From: Halobacteriales archaeon QH_8_67_36
GTDB taxonomy: Archaea; Halobacteriota; Halobacteria; Halobacteriales; Haloarculaceae
DNA: 6,528 nt
Assembly (NCBI GenBank): GCA_003021755.1
Contig: PXQZ01000050.1
Location: 6,266-12,793 of the forward strand
Direction: 5' to 3'
Below the pieces are notes generated by a model. It made no database searches. It was not told where the DNA came from and saw only the letters and a program-made list of their open reading frames with translations. This document shows, piece after piece, positions 1 to 5,826 of this stretch. The position numbers were made by a program, and so were the translations under genes. Numbering within the stretch: position 1 is the first letter of the stretch; every line of letters starts with the position of its first letter.

Positions 1-79
1 TGCTCCTGTGCGGCCCTCCGGCTACGCCCAGATCCCTTGCTCCTGTGCGGCCCTCCGGCTACGCCCAGACCCCTTGCTC
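1..79. repeat. 37-bp tandem repeat over the 3' end of the brp/blh gene
   Basis: Bases 6-42 and 43-79 are the same 37-bp unit with one mismatch (T at 33 against C at 70). Bases 1-5 begin a further copy, so the array may continue beyond the window. Read on the minus strand, each unit holds the last six codons of the dioxygenase gene (Glu-Gln-Gly-Val-Trp-Ala, or Ile for Val in the distal copy), the TAG stop and 16 bases of downstream sequence. The stop lies inside the unit, so copy number does not change the protein. It looks like a local tandem duplication of the gene end. Confidence 0.9.
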
Positions 80-1081
80 CCCGTCCATTATCGTCACGAC
101 TACCACGTGGGGAAGGGTGACGATGGCAATGAAGACCAGATAGAGCCCTACCCACTGGGGGACACTCCCGGGCGGGTCGGGGACCGCCAGTGCGAGGCCG
201 CCGAGCAGGGCGAGCGATGCCAGGGTCAACGGCGCGGCGTCGCGGGCGAACCGGGCGAACGCCGCGGTCGGTTCGCGGTCCCGGAGCGCCGCGACCGCCC
301 CGTCGTCGACGAGCAGGAGGCGGGCGACGTGGCGCAGCGAGTGCCACAGACAGAAGTAGACGCCGATGGCGAGTACCGGCGGGACGACGGCGAAGTACGC
401 GGCGAGGCCCAAGGTCTCGGCAGCGTCGAGTCGCCAGGGACGGCGGTCCTCGGCACGCGCGTAGCCGACGACCAGCGTCGCGAGGGCGACGGCGCCGTAG
501 GCGAGGGCCAGCCCGAGGCGGACGTCCGGGCGGAAGGCGGGCGAGAGCGCCGCCGCGGCGTCGGGGGCGAACCGGCCCACGAGCGTCACCGCGACCCGGC
601 GGTACCACTCGGGGAAGGCAAGCAGGGGGACGAGCATCGGGAGGCCGCCGCGGACGACGACGGTTCCGACGCGCTGAAGGCGTGTACGGAGGTGGTCGGC
701 GTCGGCAAGGGCCGCGAGCGCGTAGAGGTCCCCCTGTCCCCAGTGGAACCAGGTGACGAGGACGAACAGGGCGAACGCGGCGGCGGGTGCGAGGAACCAG
801 CCGACGGCGTAGGCCCCGCCGACGGCGGCGTAGAGCGCAACGACCCGTAGGACGGCTCGCAGGTCCGGCCGCCGACCGCGCGTGCGGGCAACGGCGAGGT
901 GGTCGACGGCGCCGTGGGGGAGTCCGAGGACGAGGACGCTCGCGACCAGCGGGGCGTACTGGACCACGGGCGGGAGCGAGAGCCCCGCGAGCGCGACCAC
1001 GGCGACGGCGGCGCTGGTGGCCCAGCCGGGGACGAAAGCGAGCGGCCGGAGCGTCTCGCGAGCGGGCGGATGGGACGCCAC
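59..1081 (-). CDS. blh: Brp/Blh family beta-carotene 15,15'-dioxygenase (retinal-forming membrane enzyme)
   Basis: This 340-residue, strongly hydrophobic protein matches the Brp/Blh family, integral membrane enzymes that cleave beta-carotene into two retinals, the chromophore of microbial rhodopsins. The family's histidine motifs are visible: GLPHGAVDH (His56, His61), TWFHWGQGD (His113), CLWHSLRH (His247, His251) and LPHVVVV (His325); such histidines are the expected iron ligands. About eight membrane segments are apparent. The start is GTG at 1081, four bases after the crtY stop, with a GGAGG 11 bases upstream; an ATG at 1089 is in another frame. It is the last gene of the crtB-crtY-blh run and would use the product of CrtY directly. 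The family is certain, but brp and blh paralogues cannot be told apart here, so the symbol is tentative. The last six codons lie in a tandem repeat. Confidence 0.92.
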   Translation of the reverse strand: MASHPPARETLRPLAFVPGWATSAAVAVVALAGLSLPPVVQYAPLVASVLVLGLPHGAVDHLAVARTRGRRPDLRAVLRVVALYAAVGGAYAVGWFLAPAAAFALFVLVTWFHWGQGDLYALAALADADHLRTRLQRVGTVVVRGGLPMLVPLLAFPEWYRRVAVTLVGRFAPDAAAALSPAFRPDVRLGLALAYGAVALATLVVGYARAEDRRPWRLDAAETLGLAAYFAVVPPVLAIGVYFCLWHSLRHVARLLLVDDGAVAALRDREPTAAFARFARDAAPLTLASLALLGGLALAVPDPPGSVPQWVGLYLVFIAIVTLPHVVVVTIMDGEQGVWA

Positions 1082-1085
1082 GGCG

Positions 1086-1862
1086 TCATCGCCCTCCGAA
1101 AAGCGTCGCGAGGGGGTGGCGGTCCCGCCGGTCGACCGCTTGCAGCCGGGCGACGAGCCAGACGTACAGCACCAGCCCCTGAACGACGAACAGCGAAGTC
1201 AGCAGGAAGAACAGCGCTTCTTCTATCGGGAGCCCCAACAGCGGGATGGCGACTCCGGTGGTGTACCGCTTCGAAATCGTCCAGAGACCGACCTCGATTG
1301 CGGCCCTGTCTACGACCCAGAGATACAGCGTCGGCACGAGCGTCCCCGTCAGGACGGCGCGCCACTCGGCGACCAGAAACGGCCAGCCGAAGGCCCACTG
1401 GATGGCCAGAATGGGGGCGCTCCAGACCAGGAGCGAGCCGAGATACAGGCCGCCCTCCTGACCGAGCACCGCGAGTCCGGCGGCGGCGACCACGCCGGCG
1501 CCGGCCAGCCCCAGTGCCCGCGCGGGCAGGGACACCGACAGCGGCCGGGCCGTCTCGACCGGAAACCGGGCGGCCCACAGCCCCACCAACAGCGGCTGGA
1601 GGACGAAGAAGAGATACTCACCCAGCGGAACGGCCCCGAACCGGACGGCGACTGCGCCGTCGCCGTACCACCAGACGCCGCGGGCGATGAGATAGTTGTC
1701 CCACGGGGTCGTGTACACCAGCGCCAGCCCGGAAAGCACCAGCGTCCCCGTCAGCACGTCCCGCCGGGTCCCGAGCCGGTGGCGGGCGAGCAGCGCCAGC
1801 ACGCCGATGACCGGGAGGATAGCGACGGCGTGGAAGGCGAGATACGCGAATCCGGTCGTCAT
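1086..1862 (-). CDS. crtY: Lycopene beta-cyclase, fused two-domain CrtYcd type
   Basis: The 258-residue membrane protein is the archaeal single-chain form of the heterodimeric CrtYc/CrtYd lycopene cyclase, which closes both ends of lycopene into beta-ionone rings to give beta-carotene. The family's internal duplication is visible. Repeat one has PWDNYL at 53-58, WWY at 64-66 and PLGEYLFF at 79-86. Repeat two has DRAAIEVGLW at 185-194 and PIEEALFF at 212-219. The acidic residues in the two P-x-E/D-(E/Y) motifs are those implicated in catalysis in this family. About seven hydrophobic segments are present. The length is usual for a haloarchaeal CrtY. The ATG at 1862 lies 16 bases after the crtB stop with no Shine-Dalgarno sequence, which suggests cotranscription. 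The protein sits between its pathway neighbours CrtB and the retinal-forming dioxygenase. Confidence 0.95.
   Translation of the reverse strand: MTTGFAYLAFHAVAILPVIGVLALLARHRLGTRRDVLTGTLVLSGLALVYTTPWDNYLIARGVWWYGDGAVAVRFGAVPLGEYLFFVLQPLLVGLWAARFPVETARPLSVSLPARALGLAGAGVVAAAGLAVLGQEGGLYLGSLLVWSAPILAIQWAFGWPFLVAEWRAVLTGTLVPTLYLWVVDRAAIEVGLWTISKRYTTGVAIPLLGLPIEEALFFLLTSLFVVQGLVLYVWLVARLQAVDRRDRHPLATLFGGR
1093..1097 (-). promoter_or_regulatory. Shine-Dalgarno-like GGAGG for the dioxygenase gene
   Basis: A GGAGG on the minus strand lies within the last codons of crtY, 11 bases before the GTG start at 1081. It is the only clear ribosome binding site in the cluster. It favours the GTG start and suggests re-initiation at this internal gene of the operon. 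Confidence 0.45.
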
Positions 1863-1878
1863 CGCCGGTGTGGACCAC

Positions 1879-2850
1879 TCAGCCCCGCCAGGTCGGCTGG
1901 CCGTGGCTGGTCCGCCCGGTCGGGGTGGCGCCGGGGGCGCGTTCGGAGACGGCGCTGACCGCGTAGAAGGTCGCCTCGGGATCGCCGTTGCGCCGCCAAT
2001 GCCACCAGGTCCGGGCGAGCAGCCAGAGGCGACGGCGACGGGTCAGCTCCGGCGTCTCCGTCAGCACGTCGTACCCCCGCGAGCGGACGAGGCGGTGGTG
2101 TTCGGCGTACAGCACCGCCGACAGCAGGACGCCGAACTGGCAATCCTCCGGGAGGTAGCGGATGCCCGCGACCCCCTCGCGGTAGCGGTCCTCGGTCCGA
2201 GCCAGTTCCTCCTGCATCACCGCGCGAAAGCCCTCGTCGACCTCGGCCTCGGCCAGTTGCTCCTCGGTGACGTCGTGGCGCTCCAGGGTCTCCCGCGGCA
2301 GATACACACGGCCGTAGTCGTGGATGTCCTCGCGGACGTCCCGGAGGAAATTCGAGAGTTGGAACGCCTCGGCCAGCGCCCGGGCGTGGGGAAGCGCGGT
2401 GTCGGCCTCCGGGGGGTCCATCACCATCGTCATCATGTTGCCGACGGCGACGGCCGACCCGCGCATGTACTCGCGGAGGTCCTCGAAGGTCTCGTAACGA
2501 GCCTGGGCGATGTCCATCTCCATCGCATCGATGAAGACGTTCACCTCCTCGTCCGGGATGTCGTGGGTCTCGCGCAGCTCCCGGAACGCTGCGAGCACCT
2601 CGCCGTCAGGCATCTCGGCGGGGTCGCGGTTGCCCAGTGCGGCCTCGCGGATCTCCTCTAGCCGCTCGTGCTGGACGGTCGGCGGGGGGCCGTCGGGCCG
2701 GTCAACGACCTCGTCGGCGACCCGGAAGAAGGCGTACATCACGTACGTTGGGTGGCGAATCCGCTCGGGGAGGAGGCGGGTCGCGAGGTGGAACGTCCGA
2801 CCGGTCTGCTGCTGAATCGACTTGCTCGTTCGGATGTTGTCAGATTGCAT
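1879..2850 (-). CDS. crtB: Phytoene synthase (squalene/phytoene synthase family)
   Basis: The 323-residue soluble enzyme joins two geranylgeranyl diphosphates into phytoene, the first committed step to C40 carotenoids and to C50 bacterioruberin in haloarchaea. Both aspartate-rich, magnesium-diphosphate binding motifs are intact: DEVVD at 46-50 and DVRED at 171-175, the latter inside QLSNFLRDVREDIHDYGRVYLP-type context. The TFHLATRLLPE segment near residues 19-29 is typical of archaeal CrtB. The start at 2850 gives the usual N-terminus (a short helix, then the QQQTGRTF segment). This start shares its A with the stop of an upstream 44-codon ORF (TAATG). The C-terminal 25 residues or so look variable and unstructured. 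The gene heads the crtB-crtY-blh operon and probably has its own Bat-responsive promoter at 3013-3040. Confidence 0.96.
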   Translation of the reverse strand: MQSDNIRTSKSIQQQTGRTFHLATRLLPERIRHPTYVMYAFFRVADEVVDRPDGPPPTVQHERLEEIREAALGNRDPAEMPDGEVLAAFRELRETHDIPDEEVNVFIDAMEMDIAQARYETFEDLREYMRGSAVAVGNMMTMVMDPPEADTALPHARALAEAFQLSNFLRDVREDIHDYGRVYLPRETLERHDVTEEQLAEAEVDEGFRAVMQEELARTEDRYREGVAGIRYLPEDCQFGVLLSAVLYAEHHRLVRSRGYDVLTETPELTRRRRLWLLARTWWHWRRNGDPEATFYAVSAVSERAPGATPTGRTSHGQPTWRG

Positions 2851-2984
2851 TATATCGGCGTGGTGGGCTGGTTGTTCGACGCTCCGCCGGGAAGACGCTG
2901 TGCCGAGGCGCGTGCGGAGTGTGGCGACGAGCGTGGGCGGGCAGCCGGACGCAGCGGCGCGCGCCTGGAGCCCGGGTGGCGCAT
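2850..2984 (-). CDS. Possible 44-residue leader ORF overlapping the crtB start
   Basis: An ATG at 2984 opens a 44-codon frame that ends in TAA at 2852-2850, overlapping the crtB ATG by one base (TAATG). The predicted transcription start from the TTTAAA box at 3013-3018 falls at about 2988-2991, so this ATG would be nearly leaderless, the usual haloarchaeal arrangement. Without it crtB would have an unusually long leader of about 140 bases. The peptide is odd: eight Arg, eight Pro, many Ala and Ser, and no Asp or Glu, unlike haloarchaeal proteins. It may be a regulatory upstream ORF whose translation delivers ribosomes to crtB rather than a working protein, or a chance frame in GC-rich DNA. 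I recognise no homologue. Confidence 0.35.
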   Translation of the reverse strand: MRHPGSRRAPLRPAARPRSSPHSARASAQRLPGGASNNQPTTPI

Positions 2985-3012
2985 CGTGTGACCGTTATAA
3001 GGACAGGATTGG

Positions 3013-3018
3013 TTTAAA
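3013..3018 (-). promoter_or_regulatory. TATA-like box of the crtB operon
   Basis: TTTAAA, in an AATTTAAACC context on the minus strand, resembles a haloarchaeal TATA box. It predicts transcription starting near 2990. A second AT block, TTATAA at 2995-3000, could be an alternative and would start transcripts near 2971. Adjacency to the Bat-like site favours the first. Confidence 0.55.
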
Positions 3019-3025
3019 TTACTTG

Positions 3026-3040
3026 CCAAACTGGTCCGGA
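3026..3040 (-). promoter_or_regulatory. Putative Bat upstream activating sequence for crtB
   Basis: On the minus strand these 15 bases read TCCGGACCAGTTTGG. By my recollection the Halobacterium UAS shared by bop, brp, crtB1 and blh is about ACCYNACTRGTTNGG; I count 12 of 15 positions compatible, including the whole right half except one transition (C for T in ACYAGTTTGG). The site lies 7 bases upstream of the TTTAAA box, as the UAS does at the bop promoter, and just downstream of a bat-like gene. Match and spacing are seen in the sequence; Bat binding is inferred. Confidence 0.55.
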
Positions 3041-3082
3041 CATGACCGCGGCGGGTCGGTGTACTCCGTCACGGCGAGGGCG

Positions 3083-4660
3083 TCACCACGTCTCGAAGAT
3101 GTCTTCGAGCAGCTTTCGCTCGCCGGCACGGAGGTGCTGGTGGAAGGTCGAGGGGCAGATGTCCATCGATTCGGCCAGTTCCTCGCCGGAAACGTCCCGC
3201 GGCCAGTCGAAAAAGCCCCCGAGATACCCCTTCCGGAGCGCCGTGAGCTGTCGGTTCGTCAGCCGCTCCTCCAGAGTCCCCAGGAACGCCTGCCGGGAGA
3301 CCGGCGGTTCGTCGCGCTCGCGGACCGAGAGGAGGTCCGTGCTCGGGTAGTGGTCCCGCACCTGTTCGACGATGCTGCGGGTCTCCGTCGTCGACGGGAG
3401 TGTGACGGTGAATCGGGCGTGTTCGGGCGTGACGACGATGTCTCGCGTCTCGGCCCCGCGGTCGGCCAACAGCGAGACGACCGGCGGGTCGGGGACGGTG
3501 AACTCGAACAGCGCCGTCCCCTCGGCGGTCGAGACGTGGGTGGCGGCACTGACCTGCGGGTGGTCGCCGGCCACGGCACACACCGTCGAGGGGTCGTCGC
3601 TCTCGACGAGGAAGAACATCACCGTCTCCGCGTCGCCGGCGACGCTCCCGCCGTACTCCAGCCGGCAGCCCAGTTCACGGGCCAGCGAGACGAAGAAGAT
3701 GTCGCCGTCCCGTATCTGGAGTTCGAGTTCGGTGACGTTGTCCGCAGTGAGTAGCCGGCTGGTCTCGGTGGCGTCGATGGCGGTGGCGACGGCCTGGCCC
3801 ACGGCGCCCAGGACGGCCCGCTCGCGGGGGTCGAACACGTCGGGGCCGTCGGCGTACACGGTCAGGACGCCATAAAGCGACTCGCCGGCGACCAGCGGCA
3901 CCGCCGCGAGGCTCGCGGCGTCGTCGCCGGCCAGTTCGGTGTGTGCCGGCCCGATGTCGTCGGTGAACTGAATCTCTTCGGTCCGGGCCGCTATCGCGAC
4001 TGGATCCGCCGCATCGAGCGGGATGTCCGGTTCGGTCTCGCGGTCGGCCGACAGCGCCGCCGGCCGTAGCGTCTCGTCACGCAAATCGAACTCGCCTACC
4101 CACGCGAAGCGGTAGGAGTCGACGGTCGCGAGCCGGTCGACGACGGTTCCCTGGATGGCGTCCCGCGAGCCCGCGCTCATCACGTCGTCCATCACGGCGG
4201 TGATGAGTCCCTCGACGCGGTCGACGAGGTGCTGGAGGTTCGACCGCTCGGCCTCGAGCTGTTCGCTGCGGCGTTCGGCGGCCAGTTCGGCCAGTTTCCG
4301 CTGTGTGATGTCGATGTGGGCGACGACGACGGCCCCGTCGTCTTCGGGGGGCAGTGGCGCGACCCGCATCAGGAACCACTGCTTCTCGTCCGGGGAGTGA
4401 CAGGGGTATTCGAGGGTGAAGAGGTCCCGGTCGCCGGCGATAACGGCCTCAATGCCCTCGATGGCCTGGCCGGCGTACTCGTCGGCGTCGACGTCGGTCG
4501 TGCCGAAGTAGTTCACGCCCTGCATCTCCCCCGCATCGGCGCTGGCGAACTCCCGCCAGGCGCGGTTCGTAAACAGGATCGTCCCGTCATCGTCGAGGAC
4601 GGCGATGTTGATGGGGAGCGTGTCGAGCGTCGAGTGAACGAGCGTCTGAGGGGATTGCAT
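3083..4660 (-). CDS. bat: Bat-like sensor and transcription regulator (PAS-GAF-HTH_10)
   Basis: The 525-residue protein has the bacterio-opsin activator layout: a PAS domain at about 8-117, a charged coiled-coil linker at 120-155, a GAF domain at 155-300, the GAF/HTH-associated domain of this family at 308-455 and a C-terminal HTH_10 DNA-binding domain at 466-518 (LTNRQLTALRKGYLGGFFDW, then the recognition region around STFHQHLRAGERKL). Halobacterium Bat activates bop, brp and carotenoid genes under low oxygen and light. The frame is open to an ATG at 4810, but I chose 4660: homology begins there and a TATA-like box at 4713-4718 lies inside the longer version. No membrane segment is present. 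Its place beside crtB-crtY-blh makes control of that operon likely. HTH_10 proteins are many in haloarchaea, so orthology to Bat itself is probable, not proven. Confidence 0.88.
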   Translation of the reverse strand: MQSPQTLVHSTLDTLPINIAVLDDDGTILFTNRAWREFASADAGEMQGVNYFGTTDVDADEYAGQAIEGIEAVIAGDRDLFTLEYPCHSPDEKQWFLMRVAPLPPEDDGAVVVAHIDITQRKLAELAAERRSEQLEAERSNLQHLVDRVEGLITAVMDDVMSAGSRDAIQGTVVDRLATVDSYRFAWVGEFDLRDETLRPAALSADRETEPDIPLDAADPVAIAARTEEIQFTDDIGPAHTELAGDDAASLAAVPLVAGESLYGVLTVYADGPDVFDPRERAVLGAVGQAVATAIDATETSRLLTADNVTELELQIRDGDIFFVSLARELGCRLEYGGSVAGDAETVMFFLVESDDPSTVCAVAGDHPQVSAATHVSTAEGTALFEFTVPDPPVVSLLADRGAETRDIVVTPEHARFTVTLPSTTETRSIVEQVRDHYPSTDLLSVRERDEPPVSRQAFLGTLEERLTNRQLTALRKGYLGGFFDWPRDVSGEELAESMDICPSTFHQHLRAGERKLLEDIFETW

Positions 4661-4712
4661 TGTCTGTTCCGCGGCTTTCAGTAGCCGATGTACAATGTAT
4701 TGCTGGCAGTTT

Positions 4713-4718
4713 GATAAA
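4713..4718 (-). promoter_or_regulatory. TATA-like box of the bat-like gene
   Basis: The minus strand reads TTTATC in the context CGTTTATCAAAC. It predicts a start near 4688-4691 and a leader of about 30 bases before the ATG at 4660. A 9-base inverted repeat, TACAATGTA (4691-4699), falls right at the predicted start and could be a control site. There is no Shine-Dalgarno sequence, and I find no good UAS-like match upstream of the box. Confidence 0.45.
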
Positions 4719-4790
4719 CGTGTGGCCGAGTTCGAGTCTTCGGGTGAGCGACAGAGGCGGGAAACGGCCGGAAGGTTCCGGTCGGCTGTT

Positions 4791-4834
4791 AGAACGGTTC
4801 TTCCACCCACGCATAACCGGTTCGAGAACGGGAA
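4791..4834. promoter_or_regulatory. Paired GAAC/GTTC inverted repeats in the divergent promoter region
   Basis: AGAACGGTTCT at 4791-4801 is a perfect palindrome around one central base. GTTCGAGAAC at 4821-4830 (with its leading G at 4820) repeats the same GTTC/GAAC arms with a two-base centre. A related AAAACGGTTAT ends at 4860, at the TATA-like position of the plus-strand gene. This clustering resembles operator half-sites between two divergent genes, but no known regulator is recognised. Confidence 0.3.
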
Positions 4835-4852
4835 TCGCTCGCCGCTCCGAAA

Positions 4853-4860
4853 ACGGTTAT
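4853..4860 (+). promoter_or_regulatory. TATA-like element of the small CxxC protein gene
   Basis: ACGGTTAT is centred about 29 bases before the ATG at 4886, the spacing expected for a leaderless haloarchaeal transcript. The box is weak, but the spacing supports the 4886 start over the in-frame ATG at 4859, which overlaps the box. Confidence 0.35.
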
Positions 4861-4885
4861 GTCCTGTCGGCCGCTACGACCGCGC

Positions 4886-5170
4886 ATGTTCGGGTCCCGA
4901 CGCGACGGGGAAACGGTGACCTGTATCGCCTGCGGGGCGGAGCGATCACGGTCGAACACTCACGAGTACGACAAGTACGGCGACCGGTGGGACCGCAAGG
5001 ACAAATCCTTCGAGTATCTCTGTAAGGCGTGTTTCACCGAGACTTGCCGCCAGCCCCGCGACGGACTGGAGGCGACCCTGGCGGCGGCCGAAGCGGGTGA
5101 GACCGACCGCGAAACCTTCCTGCGGCAGTTCCGCGAACTGGCCGACGACTGCAACGCAGAACGGGACTGA
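4886..5170 (+). CDS. Small four-cysteine (CxxC...CxxC) protein, probable zinc binder
   Basis: The 94-residue protein has two CxxC knuckles, CIAC at 13-16 and CKAC at 46-49, with Cys54 nearby, consistent with a zinc-ribbon-like fold. Between them is a polar segment with HEYDKYGDRWDR at 26-37, and an acidic helical tail follows (61-94). I recognise the pattern as that of a small protein recurring in haloarchaea but have no function for it. The start at 4886 is preferred because the N-terminal MFGSRRDGETVTCIACG form fits that pattern and a TATA-like element lies 26-33 bases upstream; starting at 4859 would add nine residues. The stop is doubled in frame (TGA TAG). It is divergent from the bat-like gene. 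Small zinc-finger proteins regulate bop in Halobacterium (Brz), but I see no specific likeness beyond CxxC pairs and small size. Confidence 0.85.
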   Translation: MFGSRRDGETVTCIACGAERSRSNTHEYDKYGDRWDRKDKSFEYLCKACFTETCRQPRDGLEATLAAAEAGETDRETFLRQFRELADDCNAERD

Positions 5171-5631
5171 TAGGGCCGTGGTGCTGTTCATGCCGCCGCT
5201 AGACACCGTCCTCCGAAATCGCCGCACTGGAGAGGATTCCGGCCACAGTGGCGCTGTTCGAGGGCGTCCTCGACACGGCCAAACTCCCGCTGACCATCGG
5301 AGGCGCGAGAGTATCGTTCTGGACGAGGATCGGTAGCGGAACAGGAGCAGTTCTGGAAGTTATGTCGGTTTTACAGTCGCCCCTTCGGTCGAAATCCCAC
5401 GGCGTGTCCGCCCACCATTCAGCGCGCCATACCGGCATAAATGGATATTCGCGATATAAAACTGCACTTGGTCAGGATCACACAGATTCAGCGAGCACTA
5501 ACCTACAAACCATATATATTTGATATGACTACTGTAAACGTAATCCCTCCTGAGCTATTGACGGGCTGGAGGCCGTAGATTGTTAGTTAGATAAGTTGAG
5601 TGATAATAGTGTTAGAAAAATACGGTCTGCT
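5171..5631. other. Gene-poor, partly AT-rich gap
   Basis: No convincing gene is visible. Open frames at 5248-5523 (plus) and 5199-5438 (minus) overlap each other, match no family I know and lose haloarchaeal codon bias toward their ends. From about 5436 the DNA turns markedly AT-rich (CATATATATTTG at 5511-5522, GATATAAA at 5453-5460), unlike the rest of the window. An 18-codon frame at 5525-5578 follows the TATA-like run, but the box is only about six bases from its ATG, too close for a promoter. The gap borders a norB relic, so it may be debris from a past rearrangement or insertion; no terminal inverted repeats or target duplications were found by eye. Confidence 0.5.
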
Positions 5632-5822
5632 AACGTTTCCGTCATGCTCCAGACGCTGCTGGTGACGGGAACCGGCGTTACCGGCGTCTCCTATCATTAC
5701 TGGTGGGTCGGGTTGCCGGACATGTGGGTCCCCATCGGGGGTATCTTCTCGACGCTCAGACTGATACCGCTGGTGTCTACGAGGCGCTCGGCCAGTGCTG
5801 GGCGATGACCGAGAGCGGCCGT
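5632..5822 (+). pseudogene. norB: Decayed fragment of a NorB-type nitric oxide reductase
   Basis: In the frame of 5644-5775 the translation reads LLVTGTGVTGVSYHYWWVG, then LPDMWVPIGGIFSTLRLIPL. This follows the NorB signature (G-T-G...H-H-Y-W-W-x-G-x-P...W...G-x-x-F-S-x-L-E-x-x-P-L) of the catalytic subunit in the heme-copper oxidase family. After about 5775 the likeness continues one frame over as VYEALGQCWAMTESGR, consistent with loss of about seven bases. The first of the paired FeB-ligand histidines is Tyr (TAT at 5692-5694, one transition from CAT), and the conserved Glu of FSxLE is Arg (5758-5760). Only some 60 of the several hundred residues remain, with no start and no downstream helices. 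It ends five bases before the stop of the convergent membrane gene. Recognition is from memory of the motif, not a search. Confidence 0.68.
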
Positions 5823-5826
5823 TGCG

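Noticed and set aside
1..79. CRISPR array at the window start
   Set aside because: The 37-bp units are directly contiguous with no spacers between them.
8..3754. Long plus-strand open frames (8-850, 882-1958, 1696-2661, 2822-3754)
   Set aside because: They lie antisense to bat, crtB, crtY and blh, encode low-complexity Arg/Gly/Glu-rich products and match no family. They arise from third-position GC bias of the true genes.
2841..4660. Shared first eleven coding bases region (ATGCAATC) at the starts of crtB and bat
   Set aside because: Only eight bases agree after each start (both encode Met-Gln-Ser) and the flanks differ, so chance is the simpler reading.
4661..4810. Fifty-residue N-terminal extension of the bat-like protein from an ATG at 4810
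   Set aside because: The extension has no PAS-like content, would overlap the probable promoter at 4713-4718, and includes Cys/Arg/Ser-rich sequence unlike the rest of the protein.
4811..4832. GGTTCGAGA, resembling a tRNA T-loop
   Set aside because: The flanking bases do not form a five-pair T-stem, and no acceptor stem, D-arm or anticodon arm can be drawn around it.
5248..5523. A 91-codon plus-strand frame in the gap
   Set aside because: No recognisable family, no TATA box or ribosome site at the right distance, and the second half runs into the AT-rich block with composition unlike a haloarchaeal protein.
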